Assembly: GCA_013400155.1 (NCBI GenBank)
Contig: VXBM01001342.1
Location: forward strand, 2,498-66,497
Length of the DNA: 64,000 bases
From: Helopsaltes ochotensis
Lineage: Eukaryota > Chordata > Aves > Passeriformes > Locustellidae
Direction of reading: 5' to 3'
The position numbers were made by a program, and so were the translations under genes. The notes below the pieces were generated by a model. It did no database searches and was not told the DNA's origin. It saw only the letters and a program-made list of their open reading frames with translations. Positions 45,593-55,248 of the stretch are shown here, one piece after another (positions within the stretch are counted from its first letter, which is position 1; each line of letters begins with the position of its first letter).

Positions 45593-46009
45593 TCCCACAG
45601 GGGTGATTAAAGCCCTGCCCTGTGGGCAGCCTGGGCCTCTGCTCAGCTAAGAACTCTTGGATGTTTTCCTCAGTGCTGAATCACAGCTCTCTGGACCATC
45701 CAGAGCAGTTTTCCCCAGTGTTCAGGTTTATCTTCCATGCCTCCGCTGTTATTTCCACCACTGTGCTTTTCTTCTTTCCTCTCTGCTGCCTTCCCCAGTT
45801 CTTCCTTCCTGCCTTTAACCCCAAAGAGCTCCCAGGATCTGTCTGTGCTCCACTGGTGCCTTCTGTTCTGCACAAGGATCCAAAGGACCAAGTCCTTGTT
45901 GCAGTTCTGTCCCAAAGCAGCCCATTTGTGCTGTGCAATCAGTTCCTTGCACAGATTGGTCAATAAAACACCAAAATCTCCCCCAAAGCCTCACCTGGCC
46001 TGCCAAGAT

Positions 46010-46071
46010 GTGTCACCTGTGCCTCAACCGCTCCTGAACCCAGCTGGGAAGTCCTCCTGGACAGGTGACAC
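46010..46071. repeat. Perfect 11-bp inverted repeat made of two E-box words
   Basis: gtgtcacctgt (46010-46020) is exactly complementary to acaggtgacac (46061-46071), with a 40-base spacer. Each arm contains the E-box CACCTG/CAGGTG (ZEB/SNAI/TCF-type) next to GTGAC. Confidence 0.85.
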
Positions 46072-46191
46072 AGTGGGGAAGAGAGAGGAAAAGAAATACA
46101 TCAAGAAACTAAAGCTTGATTTTTCTCTCTCCTCCTCACCCAGCCCCTGTTTGTCGGTGAAGGATGGAGGTTTTTAGTATTCCTTCCCTTC

Positions 46192-46212
46192 ATATATATA
46201 TATATATATATA
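46192..46212. repeat. (AT)10 microsatellite
   Basis: Uninterrupted AT alternation of 21 bases followed by 'aaatacacaaattta'. It is a simple repeat and probably length-variable. Confidence 0.95.
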
Positions 46213-47140
46213 AATACACAAATTTATATTTATGGTTTTTCCTCATTCTTCTTTTATTCTCGTGTATGTGAAGTTGCAGCCTGCCAGCCCACAGCCAGCC
46301 TACTTATAATAATTTCAGCTGTAGTTTAGTAAGGTAGTAAATTGAGAGTAATTTTTAATCTGCTTGGGAGAAAAAGAGCTTAATTGGCTGTTTCTCCTGG
46401 TGGTTCCAGCATTATTTTTGGCCTTAGAGGGTGTAAATGCAGCAGACATTGATCTCCCTGAATGAGGGGTCAGCTCTTCCTGGACAGCACTGGAACATGC
46501 ATCTATTTATTTATATTTTACCTTTTTTTAGTACATTGCCTGAATAATACAGCCAGCGTGGAAAGGGCCTGTAAAATGCTGAGTTGTGCAGTGGAATTTT
46601 GCTCTGCCCAAGTAAATCTCTTGTGCTGAAAGACTCCACATAGGGGAAACGTCCTGGATTAGCTTGGAGTGAGGGAAGGTTTGGAGACCTCCCCAGGATC
46701 CCTGCGGTGATCCAGCCACGCTGGGGAAATGGAACAGGGAGAATGCAGCTCGTGCCATCACCCAGGGGACTTTTCTATTTAATGCAGCCATTGAAACGGG
46801 GAGCAGAGGCAGTGTGGGACAATGTGTAACGGGGGAGCTGGAACAGGCTGCCTTTGTGGCACATCACAAAGCCAGCAGTATGTGCTGGAGTGCTCCTGCT
46901 TGCTCAGCCTGGAATGTCAGCCTGGCTTCTGTTCTCCTCCCTTCCCGCCAGGAGCTGCTTTGGATTTGGGGAGAATAAGTCGCTGTTTGTGTGTTTATTT
47001 CGTTTCTGCTCACAGTTCTCCTTGGATCACGCAGAGGGAAAAGAGCTCGAGTGAGGTGAAAGGCATCAGGTTGCTGTGAGATCCTCCGTGTGTGTTAGTG
47101 CAGGGCCACAATTCTCCAGCCCCTTTCTTTCTCCACAGAA

Positions 47141-47452
47141 TTCCCTGACAGGAGGTTGTAGGGAGGTGGAGGTCAGGCCTTCTCCCAGGTAAGTGACAGT
47201 ATAAGAGGAAACAGCCTCAAGTTGTGCCACGGGAGGTTAAGGTTGGGTATCAGGAAAAATTTCTTCATGGAAAAGGTTGTCAAGCATTGGAATGAGCTGC
47301 CCAGGGCAGTGGTGGGATCACCATCTTGGAAGTGTTCAGAAAATGTGTGGATGTGGCGCTTGAGGACCTGGTGTAGTGGTGAACGTGGTGGTGCTGAGTT
47401 GATGGTTGGATTTTCATGATTTTCCAAACTTAACGATTCCCTGATTCTTCTC
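47141..47452 (+). mobile_element. CR1 LINE 3' fragment, plus strand
   Basis: The wording 'ttccctgacaggaggttgta', 'cttctcccaggtaagtgaca', 'gaaacagcctcaagttgtg', 'gtcaagcattggaatgagct', 'gtggatgtggcgcttgagg' and 'ggtgctgagttgatggttgg' is that of the CR1 subfamily also present at 28337 (minus) and 63458 (plus). It ends in a degraded 'aacttaacgattccctgatt'. An AG|GTAAGT splice donor occurs inside it at 47188/47189, directly preceded by a strong acceptor at the CR1 boundary (see findings). Confidence 0.92.
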
Positions 47453-47494
47453 TTGGGCTTGCTGTTTTTTCATTGTTCAATAACAAAGCTCAGC

Positions 47495-47552
47495 CCCCTG
47501 TGGAATGGGATGAGCTTTGAGGTCCTTTCCAACCCAACCCCCACTCTATGGA
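47495..47552 (+). mobile_element. Second CR1 3' tip right behind the first
   Basis: 'gtggaatgggatgagctttg' followed by 'aggtcctttccaacccaacc' and 'ccactctatgga' is another CR1 3' end. It lies 43 bases after the end of the preceding CR1 and in the same orientation. The wording differs from the first copy, so it is a separate insertion or a residue of an older one. Confidence 0.8.
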
Positions 47553-48763
47553 CTTGTGGCTTCATTTATCCAACAGCAGATACTGAGAGCCCTCTCTGGA
47601 ACTACTTTCAGTTTATCTGAGCTCAGACACCTGAACGGTGCTGGGACAAGAACCTTGCAAGGAACAAATTCTGAGAACAGATAAAAACTTCTTTGTGATA
47701 GGAAAATTATTTAGTATAATAAAACTATTTCAAAGTGTGTTAAAAATTATTAAAAGGACTCTCCAGGAGGTTTGCATTACTGTAGCAATGATTGGGAAGT
47801 GAAAAACAATGACAGTAGCACAAGTTTGATTCTGTGAGCTGGATGTAAATGTGTTCTAGATCTCCTCAAACTTGATAAAAATTCGGGAACTTCTGCTGTG
47901 GATAAAAGTGCATTAGCTCACATTGTCAGGTGGAGCTTTTTCTACACTGAAGGTTCACCTGGCAGTTCAGAGGGAGGCCCTTGGGAAGAATTGTGGGAAG
48001 CACGAGTGAAATCCTCCTTGCTTTTGTGTGAGTAAGGAAGTTCCCAGCACAACTCCCATCACAGAGGGCCCCGATATGAGAAGGATTTACTTTGTGAACT
48101 GTTCTGTCATCACTCAGCAGGATAATTGACTCCTGATTAGGGAGAAAATCTAGCTGCAGGTTGGTGTTTGAGGTTCTGAAGTCCTCTTGAAAAGGCAGAA
48201 CTCTTCCTCAAACAGCGACGGCTCTCCCGAGAACAGGATGCTGGAGACTCCATTATGCCGGCATTGATGAAACAGCTGTTCCTGTTTGAACAACTTTATT
48301 TCTTCCTCCTTCTGTTGCAAATCAAAGGAAGAGTGGGAATCAGTGTTGTTGTTTGTTCGGAATTAATGACAAGGTTATTAAATTTTTCCCTGCTGGAGAT
48401 GTTTTTGTCACGTGCTTCCTGCACTCGGTGGCTCTCAGACCTGCTGCTCTCTGGGTGTTTTTAGCTGGTGATGCTGATGACTGAAGGATTCTTATTCCTT
48501 CTGTTCCCAGCTCCTAAAGTGATTCAGGAGCCAAAAGCAGGCCAAGATCTGTGCCTCCCACAGGCAGCAGAAAGGCTGATGTGGAAGTCACGGGCATCTC
48601 GCTGTGAAGATGATGCTTAACATTTTAGAAGAGGAATTCTTGGTCCGGAGAAGTGAGCAAGGAGGGCTCCTGGGCAGAACAGGTTTCACTTCTGCCTCTG
48701 AGGCAGGCTTCAGCCTGCACCTGCATTATGTAGTGCTGCTAAAAAAATCTACCTGGAATTTAA
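47553..48763. other. Non-coding interval between CR1 fragments
   Basis: AT-leaning unique-looking sequence. I see no exon, RNA gene or repeat family. Confidence 0.5.
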
Positions 48764-48912
48764 GAATATCCTGAGTTGGAAGGAACTCACAAGGATCATC
48801 CAGTCCAACTCCTGGCCCTGCACACACATCCCAGCAATCCCACCCTGTGCCTGAGACCTCTGTCCAAATGCTCCCGGAGCTCTGGCAGCCCTGGGGCTGT
48901 GACCATGCCCTA
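48764..48912 (-). mobile_element. CR1 LINE 3'-end fragment, minus strand
   Basis: 'gaatatcctgagttggaagg', 'aactcacaaggatcatccag', 'tccaactcctggccctgcac', 'caatcccaccctgtgcctga' and 'tgctcccggagctctggcag' match the complement of a common passerine CR1 3' end. The subfamily is shared with 52711 (minus) and 54876 (plus), and it is strongly 5'-truncated. Confidence 0.92.
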
Positions 48913-51900
48913 GAGAAGTGAGACTTGAATCTTCATTATTAATTTATGAAGAGTCAGATATTGTTTTGTATATTAATATTTACACCGTTGAAAAGAGAGG
49001 GAGGAAGATTTTGGAAGCTGGTGCTAAGTGGGGCTAGGTCTGTAATGAGATCAGAGTTGTTGCACCGTGCCTCAGCCCTCTGTACCCGTGGCCAGTGATG
49101 AAAAAGCATTTTTAGAGGAGAGATTTAACCTGAGAGGGGTGGAAGGGGATTGCAGTGCACTGAAACTGGCCCTAAGGAAAGGAGGATTTACTTCTTCCCT
49201 TTTCCCTCCCGTCTCCTGTGTGGGGCTGCCTGAACTCTCTGCTTCATCCTGCTGATCCAGCTGCTGCCTTTCCCTGTGGACAGATTTAGAGCCCTTTTAA
49301 TTCCATCTGGAGTGCTCACCGTGAGGCACGGGCAGAGCCGATGCCTTTGAGGAGGGAAGGGAGCCTTTTGTCAGGTCTCCGGGGAGCTAATTTATACAGA
49401 TCCTCTTGGGTTCACTGGCCAAGTGTGTCTTTGTTTCCATGTGCTTTCGCCTCTGAGATGGAATCCTAAGAGCAAGGCCAAGTGTCAGGCTGCTGCTGGT
49501 GGCGGGGCTGCAGCTGCACAGCTCATCCTTTAAGGAGGGAAAATTGCCAAAATTTTTGGGCTGAATTGGCTGTCTCAACCTTTCTGGTCAAAGTTGGCTT
49601 TTGTTGTTCCGAAGTCATGGATTTTGTCAACCTTTAACCTTTAGACTAAAGCACTTTTTAAGTAATGAGTTTATTTTATCAGAGCTATAAGCAGGAGATT
49701 AGAAGGCGTGTGGGAAAAGAATGATCTTGCCCTTGCCAGCTCTGATAGGTATCACTGGTATATTACTGTCTGGTGGATTTTATTTCTGTACAGTAAAAAA
49801 CCCATGAATGTTTAAAGAAGTGTTACAGCTGCATTTTTTTTTTCAAGCCACGATTACAAAAGATTCAAAAATTGAGACAGAAATTGACTGCTTGCTGTTG
49901 AACAGTGAGCTTTGCCTAATAACCAAAATTTCAAAAGTTTTTAGATGTCTGCCTTGAACAGTCTCTCCAGAACCTTCTTAAGAGTGGAGCTCAGCCTGAA
50001 TGGGAAAGCTTTTAAAAAGTCTGTTGGAAATCCCAAATCAGCAGGGGGTAGATGGAAATATCTACAGGAGAAAACATCTTCTGCACAGCCCGGATTTGTT
50101 TTTAGGGCAGTTTTCCCTTCTCTAGAGAAGGAGGAAATGTTGAGTGACAGAGTGACTGGTGAAACCCAATGCCACTGCTGAGTCTCCTGATGGTTTTTCC
50201 TGCCCAAATGAAGGCCCCTGTTTTTTTTTTTCTTTGCCTCTGTTCATTTTATTCAGAGTAAGTGTTCCCATTATCCGGTGCGTGTGAAAGGCTCCTGGCT
50301 GCTGCCTGAGCTGGATAATAAGGGAGTAAGCCAAGAGCTGCCTAATTTATAACTTGTGAAGTGATTCTCTTCAGAGCACTAATGAGCAGTGACCCAAGCA
50401 CAGGTAAATTATCTGTAGGGGTTTTTTTTTCCCCCCTTTCCTCTTAAATCTCTGATCGGTTTCCCTCCCCAGGCAACCTGTCTTTCACCATCATTAGCGT
50501 TGTCTCAGTTTTCGTCTACATTCCAAAGCTGAACCGCTTTATCCACAATTGATGTGTGCTCCTGTAGGGTGAAGAGCACAACGCCGGGTATAAAAGCATT
50601 TGTAATAGCACGGCTCGTTCTTGTGTTGGAGAGGAATAATGGACGTGGGATACAGCTTTAGAGTTTAGAAAGCTCTCTAAATTTAGAGTGGGGCTGTGCA
50701 TTGTAGCTGAACTGATCTCACGGCGAGCTGGTGCTGCGAGGAAAGGTTTTGCTCTCAGCCGTGTGCTCCCACTGATCTTTTTTGCGCTGATGCACATCCA
50801 GTTCCTTCCCTCTCAGTCCAGAAAGTTTCCTTCCAGCCTAACTCCCTGATTCAGGCTTGGAAGCTGGGGTGGAGAGCCCTCTTTTTAGCAGCACCAGGCC
50901 ATGAGCTCAGCTGAGCAACAGTGCAAACCCACATCCTTAACAAAGCCTCTCCTGATGGCAGGAGCGCGTGTCACTGTCTGAAAGGTGTTCCCTGTCATTC
51001 TCCTCTCTCCCTGTTGGCACTGTGGGCCAAAAGGCAGGGTTTTCCTACGGCTTGGCTATCCTGGGTAAAGCTACTCCTCCTGGAAGTGGCCGTCTTTGCT
51101 GACAGTTCCCAAAAAAATGCAGAGAATTGTGGGCAGGCCTATTTGTATGGCACATGCTCTGTGATGTTCTGTGTGCTACAGCCAGCTTGAAAAATAATTA
51201 AAACCCCGATTTTTTTTTGCTGGTGGATACTTAATGGAGCTCGTTGGCAGTAAACACTCCTTCCCTGGGGATCTTTCCAGAGTCATTAAATGTGGTGAAG
51301 GATAATCTGGAATAGTCTGCTGTTTGTCTGGAACATTTGCTGGACACGGGAGCTGCAAAAAGGGGCCCTGTCAGGCATCCCTGAGCAGCTGCAGGGTGGT
51401 AACAGAGGTGAAAGGCCAGCAGAGGGGTTACTGAAAATATTAATTACAGATGATGTCTGGTTCTGTAAATAAGAAATACAGATGATGCCGTGGTGGTGAA
51501 AAAACCCCAACCTTTAACTTTAGCGTTGATCCCCCAAAGGAAAATGATAAAAGGCTGCAAGCAGTGACTGAGAGTTACAAAGTGGCTTCTTGTCAGAGAT
51601 GTGCAGATTCCAAACATAAGTTTGGGTGGGGAAAAAAAAAGGGAATCAGTTCAACAGCTGCTGGGCTCTGTCTGAGCCATTTCAGAGGGGGCTTTGAGTT
51701 GGTGACTGCAGCAGGTTGTACTTGATGTAGGAGGTTTTAAGCTTGTTTATACTCAGTGTCAAATTCCAGGCTAGCGAGTGATGCTTGTTTTGTGTGTGGT
51801 GTTTGCTCCCGCAGGAGAGGGTGAGCACAGGTGGGGGCATTGATCTCTAGAAGGTCATGACAGCAGCTGCAAGGTGGCCTTTGCAAAATGCTTCCCGTGC

Positions 51901-52710
51901 AAAGGGGACGTGGTGCAAAAATTCTCTGCTTTCTGCTCAGTTGGGGCTTTCCTTTGCAAAACATTCACTTTCAAGGAGGATTTAAATGAGGTTTCCAGAT
52001 GTCAACGTGGTAGTGAGTTTAATGCTGTAATTTTGAGGGAGCAGCCTTTGCTGGACATAACCTTGGGCAAAGTTTAAAACAAGTGACCAAAAAAGCAAAA
52101 AAGGGAAGTGATAAAGAGCTGGCAGCCATACAAATATGGATTTGTGTGGGAAGGCCAAAAATGTGCTGGATCTCTTACCGGAAAGCGTGGAATAACAAGG
52201 CCTGGCCCCTGCCCCTGGCCTGGAGAGCCCTGCTCCTCCTGCAGCCTCGAGTGCTGAGCCTCACACATCTCCTTGGAGTTCGGAGCAGGGCTGCTCACCT
52301 GGCAGAGTGGCAGCAGATCCAGAACCAGTCCAAACCCTTCAAATGTTTGTGGGAAAACCCCCAGACCAGCAGCCAGGAGAGGTCAGTGCAGCTGCCTTGC
52401 ATTGCAGCGTGTGTTAAAAACCAGGAATGGTTCCCAGCTGGAATCGCCCTGATTCCAGCCTTGTCATCAAGATGAAGTGGACTGCAAATACATTTCCGTG
52501 GGAACTGCTCTGCATGCAGAGCACCTTTAATAATGTCTCAATATCTACCTCTCCGTGTGCAGTTTTAATATAACCAGAAGCCAAGGGCACAGATGGAATT
52601 ATGAGCCAAAATACTTTGACTTGATTGCTAAAAACTACACTGAAACATTAATTTTATGCCTGTAGTACCATGGTCCTGAGTGAGCACATTGGAGAAGCAA
52701 GCCTGATTCA
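48913..52710. other. Non-coding interval
   Basis: This interval contains several poly-T and poly-A runs (49837, 50220, 51632). The 130-codon plus-strand frame beginning at 52083 has no recognisable domain and runs towards the next CR1. No exon pair or RNA gene is supported. Confidence 0.5.
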
Positions 52711-52922
52711 AAGAATCACAGAAACAGAATATCCCGAGTTGGAAAGGATTCCTAAGGATCACGGAGTTCAACCCCTGGCCCTGCACAGACACCCCAACAA
52801 TCCCACCCTGTGCATCCCTGAGAGCATTGTCCAAATGTTCCTGGCAGCTTTGGGAACATCACCATTCCCTGGGGAGCTGTTCCAGTGCCTGACACCCTCT
52901 AGGGAAGAACCTTTTCCTGCTG
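52711..52922 (-). mobile_element. CR1 LINE 3' fragment, minus strand
   Basis: It begins 'aagaatcacagaaacagaat', the complement of the CR1 3' tip. It continues 'atcccgagttggaaaggatt', 'caacccctggccctgcacag', 'aatcccaccctgtgcatccc', 'gcattgtccaaatgttcctg' and 'ctctagggaagaaccttttc'. Same subfamily as 48764, but with the extreme 3' end preserved. Confidence 0.93.
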
Positions 52923-53052
52923 TCTCTGCATGGGAAGAACAAGAGCTGGATCTGGTTGGTGGGGCTGGCTGGAGTGAGCCTGGAAAGGGTCGCAGACGGG
53001 GGTAACTGAATGCAGCAGCAAAAATCTGCCTCTGGCCTGAGTTTGTCTCCTG

Positions 53053-53410
53053 GCTGTGTGTTGCTTTGATTTTTGCAGCCTTTCTGATGTGTTTCTTAAC
53101 TGTTAGAATGGAGTCAGAATCCTCAATGTTTAGGTAGTGCTTTGCCTTTCTCACGCTGGTATTATCTGTAAGATAGGGTTTGTTTGGAGAATGAATTAGT
53201 AAATATCACATACCTTTAAATGCAAATTGTACTGATTGACTGTCAGCTGGGCCAGTGGAGAGGAGAGGTGTCCACCTTCTCATCCAATCCCTGGCATGGA
53301 CCTGAGGTCTACTTAAGAAAGAAAGAATAAACAAAAGGCCCTCTTTTGGGTCCTTCTCCTCATTGACTGTCCTGTGTGGTTCTTGCTGTGCTGAACAGTC
53401 CACAGCTGTG
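53053..53410 (+). mobile_element. Solo LTR of an endogenous retrovirus, plus orientation, with 6-bp TSD
   Basis: The LTR body is 53059-53404 (346 bp), beginning TGTTGC and ending CCACA, the TG...CA termini of retroviral LTRs. It is flanked by the perfect 6-bp direct repeat gctgtg (53053-53058 and 53405-53410), the target-site duplication. A poly(A) signal AATAAA lies at 53326-53331, in the sense orientation, about 75 bases before the end. No internal retroviral sequence remains, so it is a solo LTR left by recombination between two LTRs. A 6-bp duplication is characteristic of class II (ERVK-like, alpha/beta-retrovirus-related) integrases. A ~94% identical copy lies inverted at 54053. The family name cannot be given from sequence alone. 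Confidence 0.93.
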
Positions 53411-53997
53411 CCACATTGCAGAGCACAGGGAATGCTGGAATTGCACAACCGGCTACCTGCTTACCTGGGAAGGTTTCCAGGTTTTCCCTGGGTCTTTGGA
53501 GCTTCCTGCACCTTGGATTAGCCATGAGAAAATGGTGACGCCCGTGTGGGGCAGTGACGAAGCCGAGTTAGCAGTGGTGGCCCCTTGTGCTGTGCCTGGT
53601 TTTGCAAGCCAGACCTTCCAGCTCCTAAAGTTCCTGTGATCGTGCAAGCTCCCAAGAAAGCCAGCTGAGGCACTGGATTAGCCTAGGAAAAACTTTTCAG
53701 CTCCTGTGCTTGCTCGGAATGCACCTTGCAGCCCTGGGCAGTCTCCTGACCTGATGGGCACCCGGTGGTGAATTGTGTGCTGTGCCCTGTGGGCTACACT
53801 GGAAACATAAATGGAATATAAGCTACAGATCTATGAAAACATTGTTTCATTCTTTAATCAGTGTCTGCCTTTGGGTGTGAGCTCTGCTGGAGGGATCCTG
53901 TCCCACCGCGTTTCTGCTGGACGGAGATCTGCAACAGTCTTTGAAAGTGCTCCACTTACTCTTAAGTTTCCTTTTCCAGCTGCATCCTTAAATATGT

Positions 53998-54023
53998 TTC
54001 CAACTGAAATTTCCAACTGAAAT
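53998..54023 (+). repeat. Perfect 13-bp tandem duplication
   Basis: ttccaactgaaat occurs twice head to tail. It is a small recent-looking duplication 30 bases left of the second solo LTR and is not related to that LTR. Confidence 0.9.
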
Positions 54024-54046
54024 ATATCCTAAATCAGCTGCTTCAG

Positions 54047-54403
54047 GGGGTTTGTGGACTGTTCAGCACAGCAAGAACCACACAGGGCACTCGATGAGGA
54101 GAAGGATCCAAAAGAGGCCTTTTGTTTATTCTTTCTTTCTTAAGTAGACCTCAGGTCCATGCCAGGGATTGGATGAGAAGGTGAACACCTCTCCTCTCCA
54201 CTGGCCCAGCTGACGGTCAGTCAGTACAATTTGCATCCAAAGGCATGTGATATTTACCAATCCATATCCCAAACAAACCCTATCTTACAGATAACACCAG
54301 TGTGAGAAAGGCAAAGCACTACCTAAACATTGAGGATTCTGACTCCATTCTAACAACTAAGAAACACATCAGAAAGGCTGCAAAAATCAGGGCAACAGGG
54401 GTT
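54047..54403 (-). mobile_element. Solo LTR of the same retrovirus family, minus orientation, with its own 6-bp TSD
   Basis: The LTR body is 54053-54397 (345 bp), reading on the minus strand from TGTTGC to CCACA. It is flanked by the perfect direct repeat ggggtt (54047-54052 and 54398-54403), different from that of its partner. The AATAAA signal is present on the minus strand (54125-54130). Aligned by eye to the copy at 53059 it differs at about 21 positions plus one single-base indel, nearly all transitions. The different target duplication shows that this is an independent insertion, not an inverted duplication of the first. Confidence 0.93.
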
Positions 54404-54875
54404 GTTGTTTTTTTTTTTTTTTAACAGGAAGGAACTCCAAATCTGCTTATTTTCATGGTAGGATCACAGGCATCGGCCACCACTGTGTATTATGGTGTTT
54501 TAGTTCACATGTGTGTTTATGCATTTTCTTCCTGACCTTGCAGATGTTCTCAGCTACTCTTTTATAGATCCAACAAACTGACCCTTTCCCTCTTAAATAC
54601 CAAATGCTCCATGTCAATGAGTGGTTTTCTTCTGAGGAAAAGCTCTTTTTTTCCAGGACACAGTGGCACTCCTGCCCTGCCAGTGTAGGTGCCCTCAAAT
54701 ACTTTGTGCCTCTTTTGTCTTTTTTGGTAATGATTTCACTGCTCCTTTTTACTTCTACTGGTTCTGTCTGCTTTTAACTCACTGGTTGGGCCTAAACTGA
54801 CACTTTACTGTTTGATCCTGTTGGAGAATGGCATTTTATGGATTAGGAAGCTTGTTTGGAAGGGTAGGAATAGCT

Positions 54876-55248
54876 ACAAGGAGGGGCTGAGTTCACTGGG
54901 CTTGGCCAGCCTGGAGAAGAGGAGGCTGAGGGGAGACTCACCAGGGGCTGCAGCTTCTTCCGGAGGGACAGCTCCAATCTCTGCTCTGTGGGCAGGGACA
55001 GGACTCAGGGAATGGCCGGAGCTGTGCCAGGTTTAGGTTGGACATCAGGGAGAGGTTCTTCCCCAGAGAGTGCACTGAATAGGCTCCCCAGGGAATGGGG
55101 ACGTTCCCAAAGCTGCCAGAGCTCCAGGAGCGTTTGGACAACGCTCTCAGGGACGCACAGGGGGGATTATTGGGGTGTCTGGACAGGGCCAGGGCTTGGA
55201 TCCATGATCCTTATGAATCCCTTCCAACTCAGGGTATTCCATGATTTT
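54876..55248 (+). mobile_element. CR1 LINE 3' fragment, plus strand
   Basis: The sequence reads 'ctacaaggaggggctgagtt', 'ttggccagcctggagaagag', 'gaggctgaggggagactca', 'aggttggacatcagggagag', 'gttcttccccagagagtgca', 'ccagagctccaggagcgttt' and 'cccttccaactcagggtatt', then 'ccatgattttaa'. It includes the end of CR1 ORF2 and the whole 3' UTR. Same subfamily as 48764 and 52711 but in the sense orientation. Confidence 0.94.

Larger units (their letters stand above)
36652..47140. other. Long non-coding interval with one good exon candidate
   Basis: Roughly 10 kb without any CR1 that I can recognise, unusual against the rest of the window. It contains the exon candidate at 42335-42409, the TAAT-rich patch near 40230-40490, the inverted repeats at 45543 and 46010, a T15 at 38985, a T15 at 45029 and an AT microsatellite at 46192. 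A low-CpG, AT-leaning block at 41620-41900 also has enhancer-like texture. I see no RNA gene. Confidence 0.5.

Noticed and set aside
53053..54403. Inverted duplication of one block as the origin of the two 345-bp arms
   Set aside because: Each arm has exact TG...CA ends and its own distinct 6-bp target duplication, which an inverted duplication would not create.
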